From positions 31,547-95,546 of the forward strand of contig CAVVIK010000002.1 of the NCBI GenBank assembly GCA_963748315.1: DNA of 64,000 bases, written 5' to 3'. This document shows positions 55,222 to 64,000 of the stretch, piece by piece; the stretch's first letter is position 1; each line of letters begins with the position of its first letter. A program made the translations under genes and the position numbers. The notes under the pieces were generated by a model, which was given only the letters and a program-made list of their open reading frames with translations, searched no databases and was not told the origin of the DNA. The DNA comes from DASPHG01 sp963748315 (GTDB lineage Bacteria > Actinomycetota > Thermoleophilia > Solirubrobacterales > Thermoleophilaceae).

Positions 55222-56415
55222 GTGGCTTCGACCCTGACGCTCAAAGAAGCAGCCGACCGCGCGGGCGTCTCGTCGGCAACGTTGAAACGCTGGGCGCAGA
55301 CCGGCGTCATCCCGGGCGTGAACGGCAAGAACCCGGAGTGGACTCCTGCGGCGATCTCCCACGCGCGCATCGTCGCGCGTCTGCGCGAGCGCGGTCACAC
55401 GCTCGAGCAGATTCGGCGGGCGGGGAAGGAGGGAAGGCTCGCGTACGGCTTCATCGAGGACCTGTTCCCCGACGGCGCGCGAGACGCGCACGGTCGACGA
55501 GGTCGCCGAGGAGACCGGTCTCGAGCCGGCGCTGATCACGCGGATCTGGACGACGCTTCGGGTTCTCCGCGCAGTCGCTCGACAGCCTCACGCCGGAGGA
55601 CGTGCAGGCGCTGCGCTACGTCGCGTCCGTGCTGGATGCCGGCTTCCCGCTCGTTGCGTTCCTCCAGCTGGCGCGTGTCTACGGGCAGACGCTGTCGCAG
55701 GTCGCGGACGCCGAGACGCGTCTGTTCCACCTCTACGTCCACGAGCCGCTCGATGCGCGACGGCATCCCCGGCCTGCAGATGGCGGAGGAGATGGAGCAC
55801 CTCGCGCGCGACCTGCTCCCGCTCGCCTCGCCGATCATGGACTACATCCACCAGCGCTATCTCCAGCACTTCGTCGAGCAGGACGTGATCGGGCACATGG
55901 AGATGGATCTCGAGGACGACGCCGAGCTCGGGCGCGTCAAGGTGGCGGTCGCGTTCGCCGACCTCGCCGGCTACACGCGCTTCACGGAGGAGGAGGGAGA
56001 GGAGGAGGCCCTCTCCTACGTCGAGCGCTTCATCGAGGCCGTGCAGGACACGATCCCCGAGGACGCGCGCGTCGTGAAGACGATCGGCGACGAGGTGATG
56101 GTCGTCGGCTACGACGTCGCCGCGCTCGTCGACTGGGCCGTCGGCTTCCAGACGCTCTGGACCGACCGGCCGACGGCGCGCATCGGCATCCACTACGGGT
56201 CGACGCTCTACCGCGACGGCGACTACTTCGGGCGCGACATCAACCTCGCCTCGCGCGTCGTCGCCCGCGCCCGAGGCGCGGAGGTGCTCGCCACCGACAG
56301 CGTCATGGACGCGATCGGCGCGCAGGACCATCTCGAGTTCGAGAACCTCGGCGAGGTGAAGCTGAAGGGCTTCGACCAGCCGCGCAGCCTCTGCCGCGTA
56401 TACCGGCCGGAATGA
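55222..56415 (+). CDS. MerR-type HTH fused to class III adenylate/guanylate cyclase; three compensating frameshifts
   Basis: As printed this is one open 397-codon frame, but residues ~88-178 are Arg/Ser nonsense. Correct sequence lies in other frames: E-T-R-T-V-D-E-V-A-E-E-T-G-L (55481-55560), then S-L-D-S-L-T-P-E-D-V-Q-A-L-R-Y-V-A-S to V-H-E-P-L (to ~55755). Three single insertions cancel. N-terminus: L-T-L-K-E-A-A-D-R-A-G-V-S-S-A-T-L-K-R-W, a MerR-like helix-turn-helix. C-terminus: cyclase F-A-D-L-A-G-Y-T-R-F and K-T-I-G-D-E-V-M, the two metal-binding Asp present. It makes cAMP or cGMP. Confidence 0.85.
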   Translation: MASTLTLKEAADRAGVSSATLKRWAQTGVIPGVNGKNPEWTPAAISHARIVARLRERGHTLEQIRRAGKEGRLAYGFIEDLFPDGARDAHGRRGRRGDRSRAGADHADLDDASGSPRSRSTASRRRTCRRCATSRPCWMPASRSLRSSSWRVSTGRRCRRSRTPRRVCSTSTSTSRSMRDGIPGLQMAEEMEHLARDLLPLASPIMDYIHQRYLQHFVEQDVIGHMEMDLEDDAELGRVKVAVAFADLAGYTRFTEEEGEEEALSYVERFIEAVQDTIPEDARVVKTIGDEVMVVGYDVAALVDWAVGFQTLWTDRPTARIGIHYGSTLYRDGDYFGRDINLASRVVARARGAEVLATDSVMDAIGAQDHLEFENLGEVKLKGFDQPRSLCRVYRPE

Positions 56416-57666
56416 CCGCGCTGGAGGCGGCCCGAGCCAGCGGGCTCGTCGTGGCGGGCGAGCCGCTTCTCGTCCTGCTCTCCGGCGGCGCGGACTCCGT
56501 CTGCCTGCTGGATGTCGTGATCGAGCTCGAAGCCGGCGTCGCCGCCCTGCACGTGAATCACGGGCTGCGCGAGGGCGCGGACGCCGACGAGGAGTTCTGC
56601 CGTGACCTGTGCGAGCGCCTCGGCGTGCCGCTGACGGTCGAGCGCGCTTCGGGTCCGCCCGAGGGGAACGTCAGAGGCCTGGGCGCGGGAACTGCGCTAC
56701 GCCGCGGCGGAGCAAACCGCCGAGGGCGACTACGCCACCGGGCACACGCTGTCAGACCAAGCCGAGACGGTCGTCTACCGACTCGCCACCTCGCCCGGGC
56801 GGCGTGCGCTCCTCGGCATGGAGCCTCGGCGCGGGCGGCTGGTCAGGCCGCTGCTCGAGGTGACGCGCGAGGACACGCGCGCCTGGTGCCGCGAGCGCGG
56901 GCTCGAGTGGTGTGAGGACCCGACCAACGCGGACACCTATTACGCGCGCGCGCGTGTGAGGCACGAGGTGATGCCGCACCTGCGCGAGCTCAACCCTGCC
57001 GCCGAGCGGAACATCGCCGAGACCGCACGCCGCCTTCGCGACGAGCAGGAGCTGGTCGATGCCGCGGTCGATGCCGCGCTGGAGCGACTCGGGCCGGCGC
57101 CGGAGCTCGCCACGCTGCGGGAGGAGCCCGCGGCGCTGGCACGGCTCGTGCTCACCCGACTCGCAGGGACGTCCGTGTCGCCGGCTCGCGCCGCGGCGAT
57201 CCTCGGCCTTTCCGACCAGGGCACCCACGAGCTCGACGTCGGGGCCGGCGTTCGCGCCGTGGCCGAGTACGGGCACGTGCGCTTCGCGCGCGGCCCGGAC
57301 GCGGCTTCGCCCGAGCCCGTCGCGCTGCCGATCCCCGGCGGCGTGCGCTTCGGCGAGTGGGACGTCGAGGCGCACCTGGGCGAGAGCGGCGAGGCGGTGC
57401 TGTCGGCCGACCAGCTCGGGCCGAAGGTGATCGTGCGCGCGTGGCGCGAGGGGGACCGGATGCGGCCGGCCGGCCTCGGCGGCACGAAGACCCTTCAGGA
57501 CCTGTTCACCGATCGCAAGGTGCCGCGTGCGCTGCGCGGCCTGCTCCCGGTCGTCGAGGCCGGCGGCGAGATCGTCTGGGTCGCCGGGGTCGCGGCCGCC
57601 GAGCGCGGCGCCGGCGATCCTGTCGCGCTCGACGCGCGCCAGGTCAGCGGTGCCGGTGCCGCCTGA
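56412..57666 (+). CDS. tilS: tRNA(Ile)-lysidine synthase, frameshifted
   Basis: ATG 56412 overlaps the cyclase stop (ATGA). The PP-loop L-L-S-G-G-A-D-S-V-C-L-L is present, then A-A-L-H-V-N-H-G-L-R. One extra base near 56674 breaks the frame. It resumes A-W-A-R-E-L-R-Y-A-A-A-E, G-H-T-L-S-D-Q-A-E-T-V-V-Y-R-L, and later R-L-V-R-P-L-L and D-P-T-N-A-D. The C-terminal TilS domain includes R-P-A-G-L-G-G-T-K-T-L-Q-D-L-F. It modifies the wobble C of tRNA-Ile(CAU), an essential step, so a real frameshift is implausible. The span is 3n+1. Confidence 0.93.
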
Positions 57667-58098
57667 GGTCGATCTCGAAGTCGGCCGACCCGCGCCTGTA
57701 GCCGACGAACACGCCGAGCCGGTCCATGCGCGCGCGGCAGCGGCTGCGGCAGCCGCACGCTCCATTCGCGCCCCTCGCCTCGCGGGGTGAGCTCGAAGGT
57801 CGCGCGGCTGCGGCGATCGCGCAGCTCAGGGTGGATCTCCTCCGGCTCCGCCCGGAATTCGAGCCTGATCCGGCCGCGGGCGTGAACCGGGAGGCGCTTT
57901 TTCGGTCTCGAGCGGGTAGATCGAGTCGGCGCAGGCCATCGCGCCGCCGCTCGGCGTGCAATGGCTGCCCAGCGTCGCCTGGACGGTCTTGTGGTGGCTC
58001 GTCGCGGTGAGGTCGTGCTGCCGGGGGCGGTCGCGCGCGGACACACCTACCGCGAGCGCAACCGCGAGCGCAGCTGAGAGAGCGAGCGACCGGAACAT
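57644..58098 (-). CDS. Small secreted protein, two frameshifts
   Basis: Signal peptide from ATG 58098 (L-A-L-S-A-A-L-A-V-A-L-A-V-G). The mature part has H-K-T-V-Q-A-T-L-G-S-H-C and M-A-C-A-D-S-I-Y-P-L. Near 57903 a five-A run (four expected) shifts the frame, which resumes K-R-L-P-V-H-A-R-G-R-I-R-L-E-F. Near 57735 a second shift leads to M-D-R-L-G-V-F-V-G-Y-R-R and D-F-E-I-D-L. The span is 3n+2, two insertions, ~150 residues. Unknown function. The 3' end overlaps tilS by 23 bases. Confidence 0.62.
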
Positions 58099-58123
58099 GG
58101 CCGGAAGCCTAGACTCGCGGGCC

Positions 58124-58663
58124 GTGCCAGCCGTCGGTCAGATCCTGGTCCAGCCCGACGACCTCTCGCACCGCGTGCAGGAACTCGCCCAGGAGGTCTC
58201 GCGCGACTACGAGGGCCGCGAGCTGCTTCTCGTCGGCGTGCTGAAGGGAGCGGTCTTCTTCCTGTCAGACCTGATGCGCCAGCTCACCGTCCCCTGCGAG
58301 GTGGATTTCATGGCCGTGTCCTCCTACGGCTCGTCCACCGAGAGCTCCGGGGTGGTCCGGATCATGAAAGACCTGGACACGCCGATCGAGGGCCGGGATG
58401 TCCTGGTCGTAGAGGACATCGTGGATTCGGGTCTAACCCTGAAGTATCTGCTGCGTACCCTCAGCGCCCGGAACCCCTCCTCGCTCGAAGTCTGTGCACT
58501 GCTCGAGAAGCCGGAACGGCGCAAGGTCGACCTGGAGATCCGCTACACGGGGTTCGAGATCCCCAACACCTTCGTGATCGGGTACGGGCTCGACCACCTG
58601 GAGCAATTTCGGAACCTTCCGTACGTGGCCGCCCTCAACCAAAACAGCCCCGCGGACGAATAA
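58124..58663 (+). CDS. hpt: Hypoxanthine-guanine phosphoribosyltransferase
   Basis: 179 residues from GTG 58124, matching the usual length. The PRPP-binding motif is V-L-V-V-E-D-I-V-D-S-G-L-T-L; G-V-L-K-G-A-V-F-F-L-S-D-L is the diphosphate loop; V-S-S-Y-G-S-S-T is the flexible active-site loop. It salvages hypoxanthine and guanine into IMP and GMP. An in-frame ATG at 58097 is possible but overlaps the divergent gene's ATG. The tilS-hpt-ftsH order is classical in Gram-positives. Confidence 0.95.
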   Translation: MPAVGQILVQPDDLSHRVQELAQEVSRDYEGRELLLVGVLKGAVFFLSDLMRQLTVPCEVDFMAVSSYGSSTESSGVVRIMKDLDTPIEGRDVLVVEDIVDSGLTLKYLLRTLSARNPSSLEVCALLEKPERRKVDLEIRYTGFEIPNTFVIGYGLDHLEQFRNLPYVAALNQNSPADE

Positions 58664-58714
58664 CCCCTTGCTAGGCTGGGATTTCCCCTTCCTGGGCCGG
58701 GAAGAGAGTTTTTC

Positions 58715-60732
<2,018 letters not shown>

Positions 60733-61116
60733 ACTCCTCGATGCGGCGGATCTTCCCGTCCTCGAACGTGTAGACGGCCGCGACCTGTTGCTCGAGCGCT
60801 ACGCCGCCGCGGCGCGTCGTGCCCGCGATCTTCGCCTCCACCACCACCTTGTCGCCGACCTCGACGAACCGCTCGGGCTTCAGGCTGTAGGACTCCCACA
60901 TCTCGGCGTACTCCCTGTAGACGGTCAGGAAGCCCTCGACTCCCCTCTTCGCGCCCGGGAAGCCGACGCTCTGGCGGACCGTCACGAACTCGAAGTCCGG
61001 CGCGATCAGCGGCGCGAGGCCCTGCCTGACGATCGCGACCCATTCCGGGTCCTCGATCGCCGCGACGAGATCGTCGGGCGCGCCCGCGAAGAACGCCTCC
61101 ACGAGCTCCAGGTTGG

Positions 61117-61470
61117 TCATCCGAGCCGCCGCCTGAAGGCGCCCGCGCCTTCGACGGTCGCACCGTGCTCACGCACACGCCGCGCGAGGTCGGAGTCGGA
61201 AGTCACGACCGTGATGCTGCCCGGGTCGGGGTCCTCCCGCACTCGCGCGGCGATGTCGTCGTCGGCTGCATTGCGCCCGCGCCGCGACGCGAAGACGACC
61301 TCGGCCTGATTGCTCTCGAGCTCGAACGGCGCACCGTCGAGCACGACGGTCACCTCGCCGTCCAGCCGCCCCAGGTCGTCGACCAGCCGTCGCATCGCGC
61401 CGTGGCGGTCGCGCCACCAGCCGTCGGGTCGCGACCCGATCACGTTCATCCCATCCACCAGCCAGCGCAT
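61117..61470 (-). CDS. NYN-domain (YacP-like) ribonuclease-type protein
   Basis: 117 residues from ATG 61470. W-L-V-D-G-M-N-V-I-G-S starts the PIN/NYN fold with the first catalytic Asp. V-T-V-V-L-D-G-A-P and later N-A-A-D-D-D-I-A-A-R-V and T-S-D-S-D-L-A-R-R-V supply further acidic residues in the expected order. Likely an RNA-processing nuclease. It overlaps the SnoaL-like gene by 4 bases and starts 25 bases from the divergent folP. Confidence 0.88.
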   Translation of the reverse strand: MRWLVDGMNVIGSRPDGWWRDRHGAMRRLVDDLGRLDGEVTVVLDGAPFELESNQAEVVFASRRGRNAADDDIAARVREDPDPGSITVVTSDSDLARRVREHGATVEGAGAFRRRLG

Positions 61471-61494
61471 CGGGAGGGCGACGATACTGCCGCC

Positions 61495-62292
61495 ATGGAC
61501 CGATTCCGTGTCATGGGGGTCGTCAACGTCACGCCCGACTCGTTCTCGGACGGCGGCGAGTTCCTCGACCCAGGCGCTGCGATCGCGCACGGCGGGCGCC
61601 TCGCCGCTGACGGCGCGGCCATTCTCGACATCGGCGGTGAGTCGACTCGCCCCGGCGCGCGGCCGGTCGACGCGGACGAGGAGCTTCGCCGCGTCCTGCC
61701 GGTGATCGAGGCGCTGGCGGATGGCGACGCGCGGATCTCGATCGACACGACGAAGACGGAGGTCGCCTCGCGGGCGCTCGCAGCCGGCGCGTCGATCGTC
61801 AACGACGTCTCCGCGTTCCGATTCGCGCCGGAGCTCGCTGAGCTCGTGGCGGAGGCCGGCGCCGACTGCTGTCTGATGCACATGCTCGGCGAGCCGCGGA
61901 CGATGCAGGAGGATCCGCGATACGACGACGTCGTTGCCGACGTAAAGGCCTTCCTCGAGGAGCGCATGGAGTTCGCAACCGCGGCCGGCGTGCGCGAGGA
62001 GCGGATCTGGCTCGACCCCGGGATCGGCTTCGGCAAGACGCTCGAGCACAACCTCGAGCTCCTCCGCCGGCTCGACGAGATCGTCGCGCTCGGGCGCCCG
62101 GTCGTGGTGGGCACGTCGCGCAAGAGCTTCCTCGGCAAGCTGACGGGCAAGCCCGAGAAGGAGCGACTGCCGGGCACGATCGCCACGAACGTCATGGCGC
62201 TCGAGCGGGGCGCGCGGATCTTCCGCGTCCACGACGTCGCGCCGGTGGCCGAGGCGCTCACCGTGGCCGCTGCTACGTTGGGCCGCGAGTGA
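61495..62292 (+). CDS. folP: Dihydropteroate synthase
   Basis: 265 residues. G-V-V-N-V-T-P-D-S-F-S-D-G-G and I-G-G-E-S-T-R-P-G-A are the two pterin/pABA signatures. I-S-I-D-T-T-K, N-D-V-S-A-F, D-P-G-I-G-F-G-K and G-T-S-R-K-S-F-L-G complete the TIM-barrel active site. It joins dihydropterin pyrophosphate with pABA in folate synthesis. Coupled to folB by a GTGA overlap. Confidence 0.97.
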   Translation: MDRFRVMGVVNVTPDSFSDGGEFLDPGAAIAHGGRLAADGAAILDIGGESTRPGARPVDADEELRRVLPVIEALADGDARISIDTTKTEVASRALAAGASIVNDVSAFRFAPELAELVAEAGADCCLMHMLGEPRTMQEDPRYDDVVADVKAFLEERMEFATAAGVREERIWLDPGIGFGKTLEHNLELLRRLDEIVALGRPVVVGTSRKSFLGKLTGKPEKERLPGTIATNVMALERGARIFRVHDVAPVAEALTVAAATLGRE

Positions 62293-62690
62293 ACGACGAC
62301 GACGAAGACGACGTCCTCGAACCCGTCGTAACGATCGAGGTGCGCGGCCTGTCGCTCTACACCCACCACGGCGTGGGCGCGGCGGAGCGCGAAGTTGGCC
62401 AGCGGCTCGTCTTCGACGTCACGTTCGACGTCGAGGACTGCGCGGCGACCGTCACGGACGAGGTCGAGGACACGATCGACTATGGCGACGTCTGCCAGTA
62501 CGTCGCGCTCGCGGCGTCCGAGCGCTCGTTCAAGACGCTGGAGGCGCTCTGCTCGTCGATTGCGGACCGGCTGATCGACCGCTATGGGGCGACCGCCGTC
62601 AGCGTGCGCGCCGCAAAGCCGGAGCCGCCGATCCCGCTGCCGGTCGAGGAGGTCGCGGTCGAGGTCTTCAAGGAGGGCCGCTCGGACTAG
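62289..62690 (+). CDS. folB: Dihydroneopterin aldolase
   Basis: 133 residues from GTG 62289, with an acidic N-terminal extension (D-D-D-E-D-D). Core: I-E-V-R-G-L-S-L-Y-T-H-H-G-V, E-R-E-V-G-Q-R-L-V-F-D-V, D-T-I-D-Y-G-D-V-C and F-K-T-L-E-A-L, with the catalytic Glu and Tyr regions present. It makes the hydroxymethyl-dihydropterin substrate of FolK/FolP. No folK or folE follows; the next gene is on the other strand. Confidence 0.95.
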   Translation: MNDDDEDDVLEPVVTIEVRGLSLYTHHGVGAAEREVGQRLVFDVTFDVEDCAATVTDEVEDTIDYGDVCQYVALAASERSFKTLEALCSSIADRLIDRYGATAVSVRAAKPEPPIPLPVEEVAVEVFKEGRSD

Positions 62691-63275
62691 GGGCAGCCGA
62701 GCCGGCCGCAGACCTCGAGCAGGCCGTCGACGGCGTCCTCGACCGTCGGTCCGACTACCGGTGTGCCGCCGGTGGCGTCCTGCAGCGCCTCGCCGACGCC
62801 GTCGACGACACCGGGTTGTCCCGGCACGGGGGGCGCTGGCGGCGCGGGCGTGCCGTCGCCACCACCGCGGCGGGGTCGGCTGACCGCCGCCGCCCGGCCC
62901 GTCGCCGCCGGGCGGAGGCTGGGTGCCACCGGGGACCTCGCCGCCCCCACCGCCGCCACCGGGGGCACCGGGCCCCGTGAGCGTGTTCGGGGCGCCCGGG
63001 GTGACGGGCGCGCCGGGGCCCCCAGCCGCCAGCTGGGTCACGGCACTGCCGATCTCCGAGTCGCCGTCATCCACGGTCAGGTCGCTGCCGGCGGCGCGCG
63101 GGCCGGACACGACTTGCGAGAACGCGCCGAGCCCGCCGAGGCCGCTGCCGCCGACGGCCGTCAGCAAGAGGGCGACGATGATGGCCACCGGCACCACGAC
63201 GGCCGCTCCGGTTGCCCGCAACGCCTGTCCCAGCCACGACCGGACAAGGTCCACGGTCCTTATCGTAAGCCCCAT
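62687..63275 (-). CDS. Secreted Pro/Gly-rich protein, frameshifted
   Basis: ATG 63275 (or GTG 63254). One membrane or signal helix A-V-V-V-P-V-A-I-I-V-A-L-L-L-T-A-V precedes a Gly/Pro-rich region (G-A-P-N-T-L-T-G-P-G-A-P, a poly-Gly tract, P-P-P-G-G-D-G). One extra base near 62865 shifts the frame. The end reads V-V-D-G-V-G-E-A-L-Q-D-A-T and V-C-G-R-L-G-C-P. The span is 3n+1. Unknown surface protein. Confidence 0.55.
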
Positions 63276-64000
63276 GCGGAAGGTGTCCATCGGGCGCGCC
63301 GTCTGGGTGGGGCTCCTCGGCGTGACCCTGCTTCTGGGCGCGATCTCGGCTTTCGCCGTCGCCGGGATCTTCGACGCGCGGCAGGACTACGAGGACAAGC
63401 TGGCCGATTCCTACGACCTTCAGGTGTCGGCTGGAAGGCTCCTCACCGCGGGCGTGCTCGAGGCGGCGGTCCTCGAGCGGCGGGGAGAGCGCGCGGTGCG
63501 CGCGCGCGAGCTTGCGCGCGAGGCATTCGAGGAGGAGGCGCGGACGGCTGGGCAGCTCGCCCAGTCGGATCCTGAGAGCGCGGACATCATCCAGCGCCGG
63601 ATCGCCGCCCAGGAGCGGGCACGCGAGATCGCGCAGTCGGGCACGCTCCAGGAGGACGGCCCCGACCCGCTCGGCAGCGCGCTGCTCACGGCGCGCGCCC
63701 TGAGCCGCGACCTGTCAGCGCGCCAAGAGGCGCGGCGCCAGGAGGCACGCGACGAGGCGAACGACGACACCCGCCGGTCGGTGATCATCGCGGTCGCCAC
63801 CGGGGCCGGCGCGCTCATCGGAGCGATTGCGCTGATCACGCTGCTCGTCGCGTCGATGCGGCGCCCACTCGACGACCTGGTCGGCGCAACCGGGAGGATC
63901 GCTGGGGGCGACCTTGACAGCCGCGTCGAGCCGTCCGGTCCGCGTGAGCTGCGGGACCTCGCCGAGTCGTTCAACACGATGGCCGGCGAGCTCGACGCCG
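63274..64000 (+). CDS. Membrane sensor protein with HAMP domain, 3'-truncated
   Basis: Open from ATG 63274 to the window end (242 codons). TM1 (V-W-V-G-L-L-G-V-T-L-L-L-G-A-I), a ~150-residue extracytoplasmic helical domain rich in Glu/Arg/Ala, TM2 (I-I-A-V-A-T-G-A-G-A-L-I-G-A-I-A-L-I), then HAMP: R-R-P-L-D-D-L-V-G-A-T-G-R-I-A-G-G-D-L and E-L-R-D-L-A-E-S-F-N-T-M-A. The output domain (histidine kinase most likely) lies outside. Its ATG overlaps the divergent gene's ATG. Confidence 0.8.
   Translation, partial: MRKVSIGRAVWVGLLGVTLLLGAISAFAVAGIFDARQDYEDKLADSYDLQVSAGRLLTAGVLEAAVLERRGERAVRARELAREAFEEEARTAGQLAQSDPESADIIQRRIAAQERAREIAQSGTLQEDGPDPLGSALLTARALSRDLSARQEARRQEARDEANDDTRRSVIIAVATGAGALIGAIALITLLVASMRRPLDDLVGATGRIAGGDLDSRVEPSGPRELRDLAESFNTMAGELDA

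Overview
The window is high-GC, densely coded chromosomal DNA with short intergenic gaps, many 4-base ATGA/GTGA gene overlaps, and frequent GTG and TTG starts. Gene content points to an actinobacterium, probably of the Thermoleophilia (Solirubrobacterales/Gaiellales-like). The pointers are secreted proteins with bacterial Ig-like repeats, D-glucuronyl C5-epimerase homologues, an AcrA1-like bifunctional reductase, an EthA-like monooxygenase, LtrA, and a tilS-hpt-ftsH-fol cluster. The taxonomic placement is inference; no rRNA or tRNA gene was recognised.

Layout. 1-1.6 kb: GNAT fragment, small membrane protein, AlkA-type glycosylase. 1.6-4.15 kb (minus): thiamine-precursor ABC transporter genes (thiZ, thiX, thiY) behind a TPP riboswitch. 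4.2-6.5 kb: lon. 6.5-12.9 kb (minus): two tandem copper-radical (galactose/glyoxal oxidase-type) secreted oxidases, one with eight Ig-like repeats. 12.9-15.2 kb: MoxR ATPase and VWA protein. 15.2-18.3 kb (minus): a run of overlapping redox and regulatory genes (yceI, FMN reductase, tetR, GNAT, peroxiredoxin, zinc-ribbon peptide) behind a promoter flanked by an inverted operator pair. 18.4-23.2 kb: response regulator, citrate synthase, acyl-CoA dehydrogenase, MFS, STAS. 23.2-26.4 kb: EVE/DUF2203 cluster and an ArsA-like ATPase. 26.5-29.1 kb: tandem C5-epimerase homologues. 29.2-34.4 kb: lipoprotein, TerC, cation exchanger, aldo/keto reductase and small proteins. 34.4-43.1 kb: acyl-CoA dehydrogenase, LtrA, an RTX-like lipoprotein, a hexad/Cys-ladder protein, PadR, a split beta-oxidation pair, sirtuin, metallopeptidase-like protein, thioesterase. 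43.1-47.4 kb: envelope proteins including a three-domain murein enzyme. 47.4-55 kb: coiled-coil proteins, nucleoside phosphorylase, SDR/PlsC pair, FAD monooxygenase, AcrA1-like reductase. 55.2-62.7 kb: MerR-HTH/cyclase, tilS, hpt, ftsH, folP, folB. 62.7-64 kb: Pro/Gly-rich secreted protein and a truncated HAMP sensor protein.

A unifying theme is lipid and acyl-CoA metabolism (two acyl-CoA dehydrogenases, hydroxyacyl-CoA dehydrogenase/hydratase pair, citrate synthase, thioesterase, PlsC, AcrA1-like reductase, TetR-type operator). A second theme is extracellular polysaccharide or wall modification (copper oxidases, C5-epimerases, murein hydrolase).

A caution for every reader: about twenty genes are interrupted by what look like single extra bases, often in short homopolymers, including housekeeping genes (ftsH, tilS). 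I treat these as probable sequencing insertions and give gene spans across them. In the cyclase gene three insertions cancel out, leaving an ORF that looks intact but has a scrambled middle.
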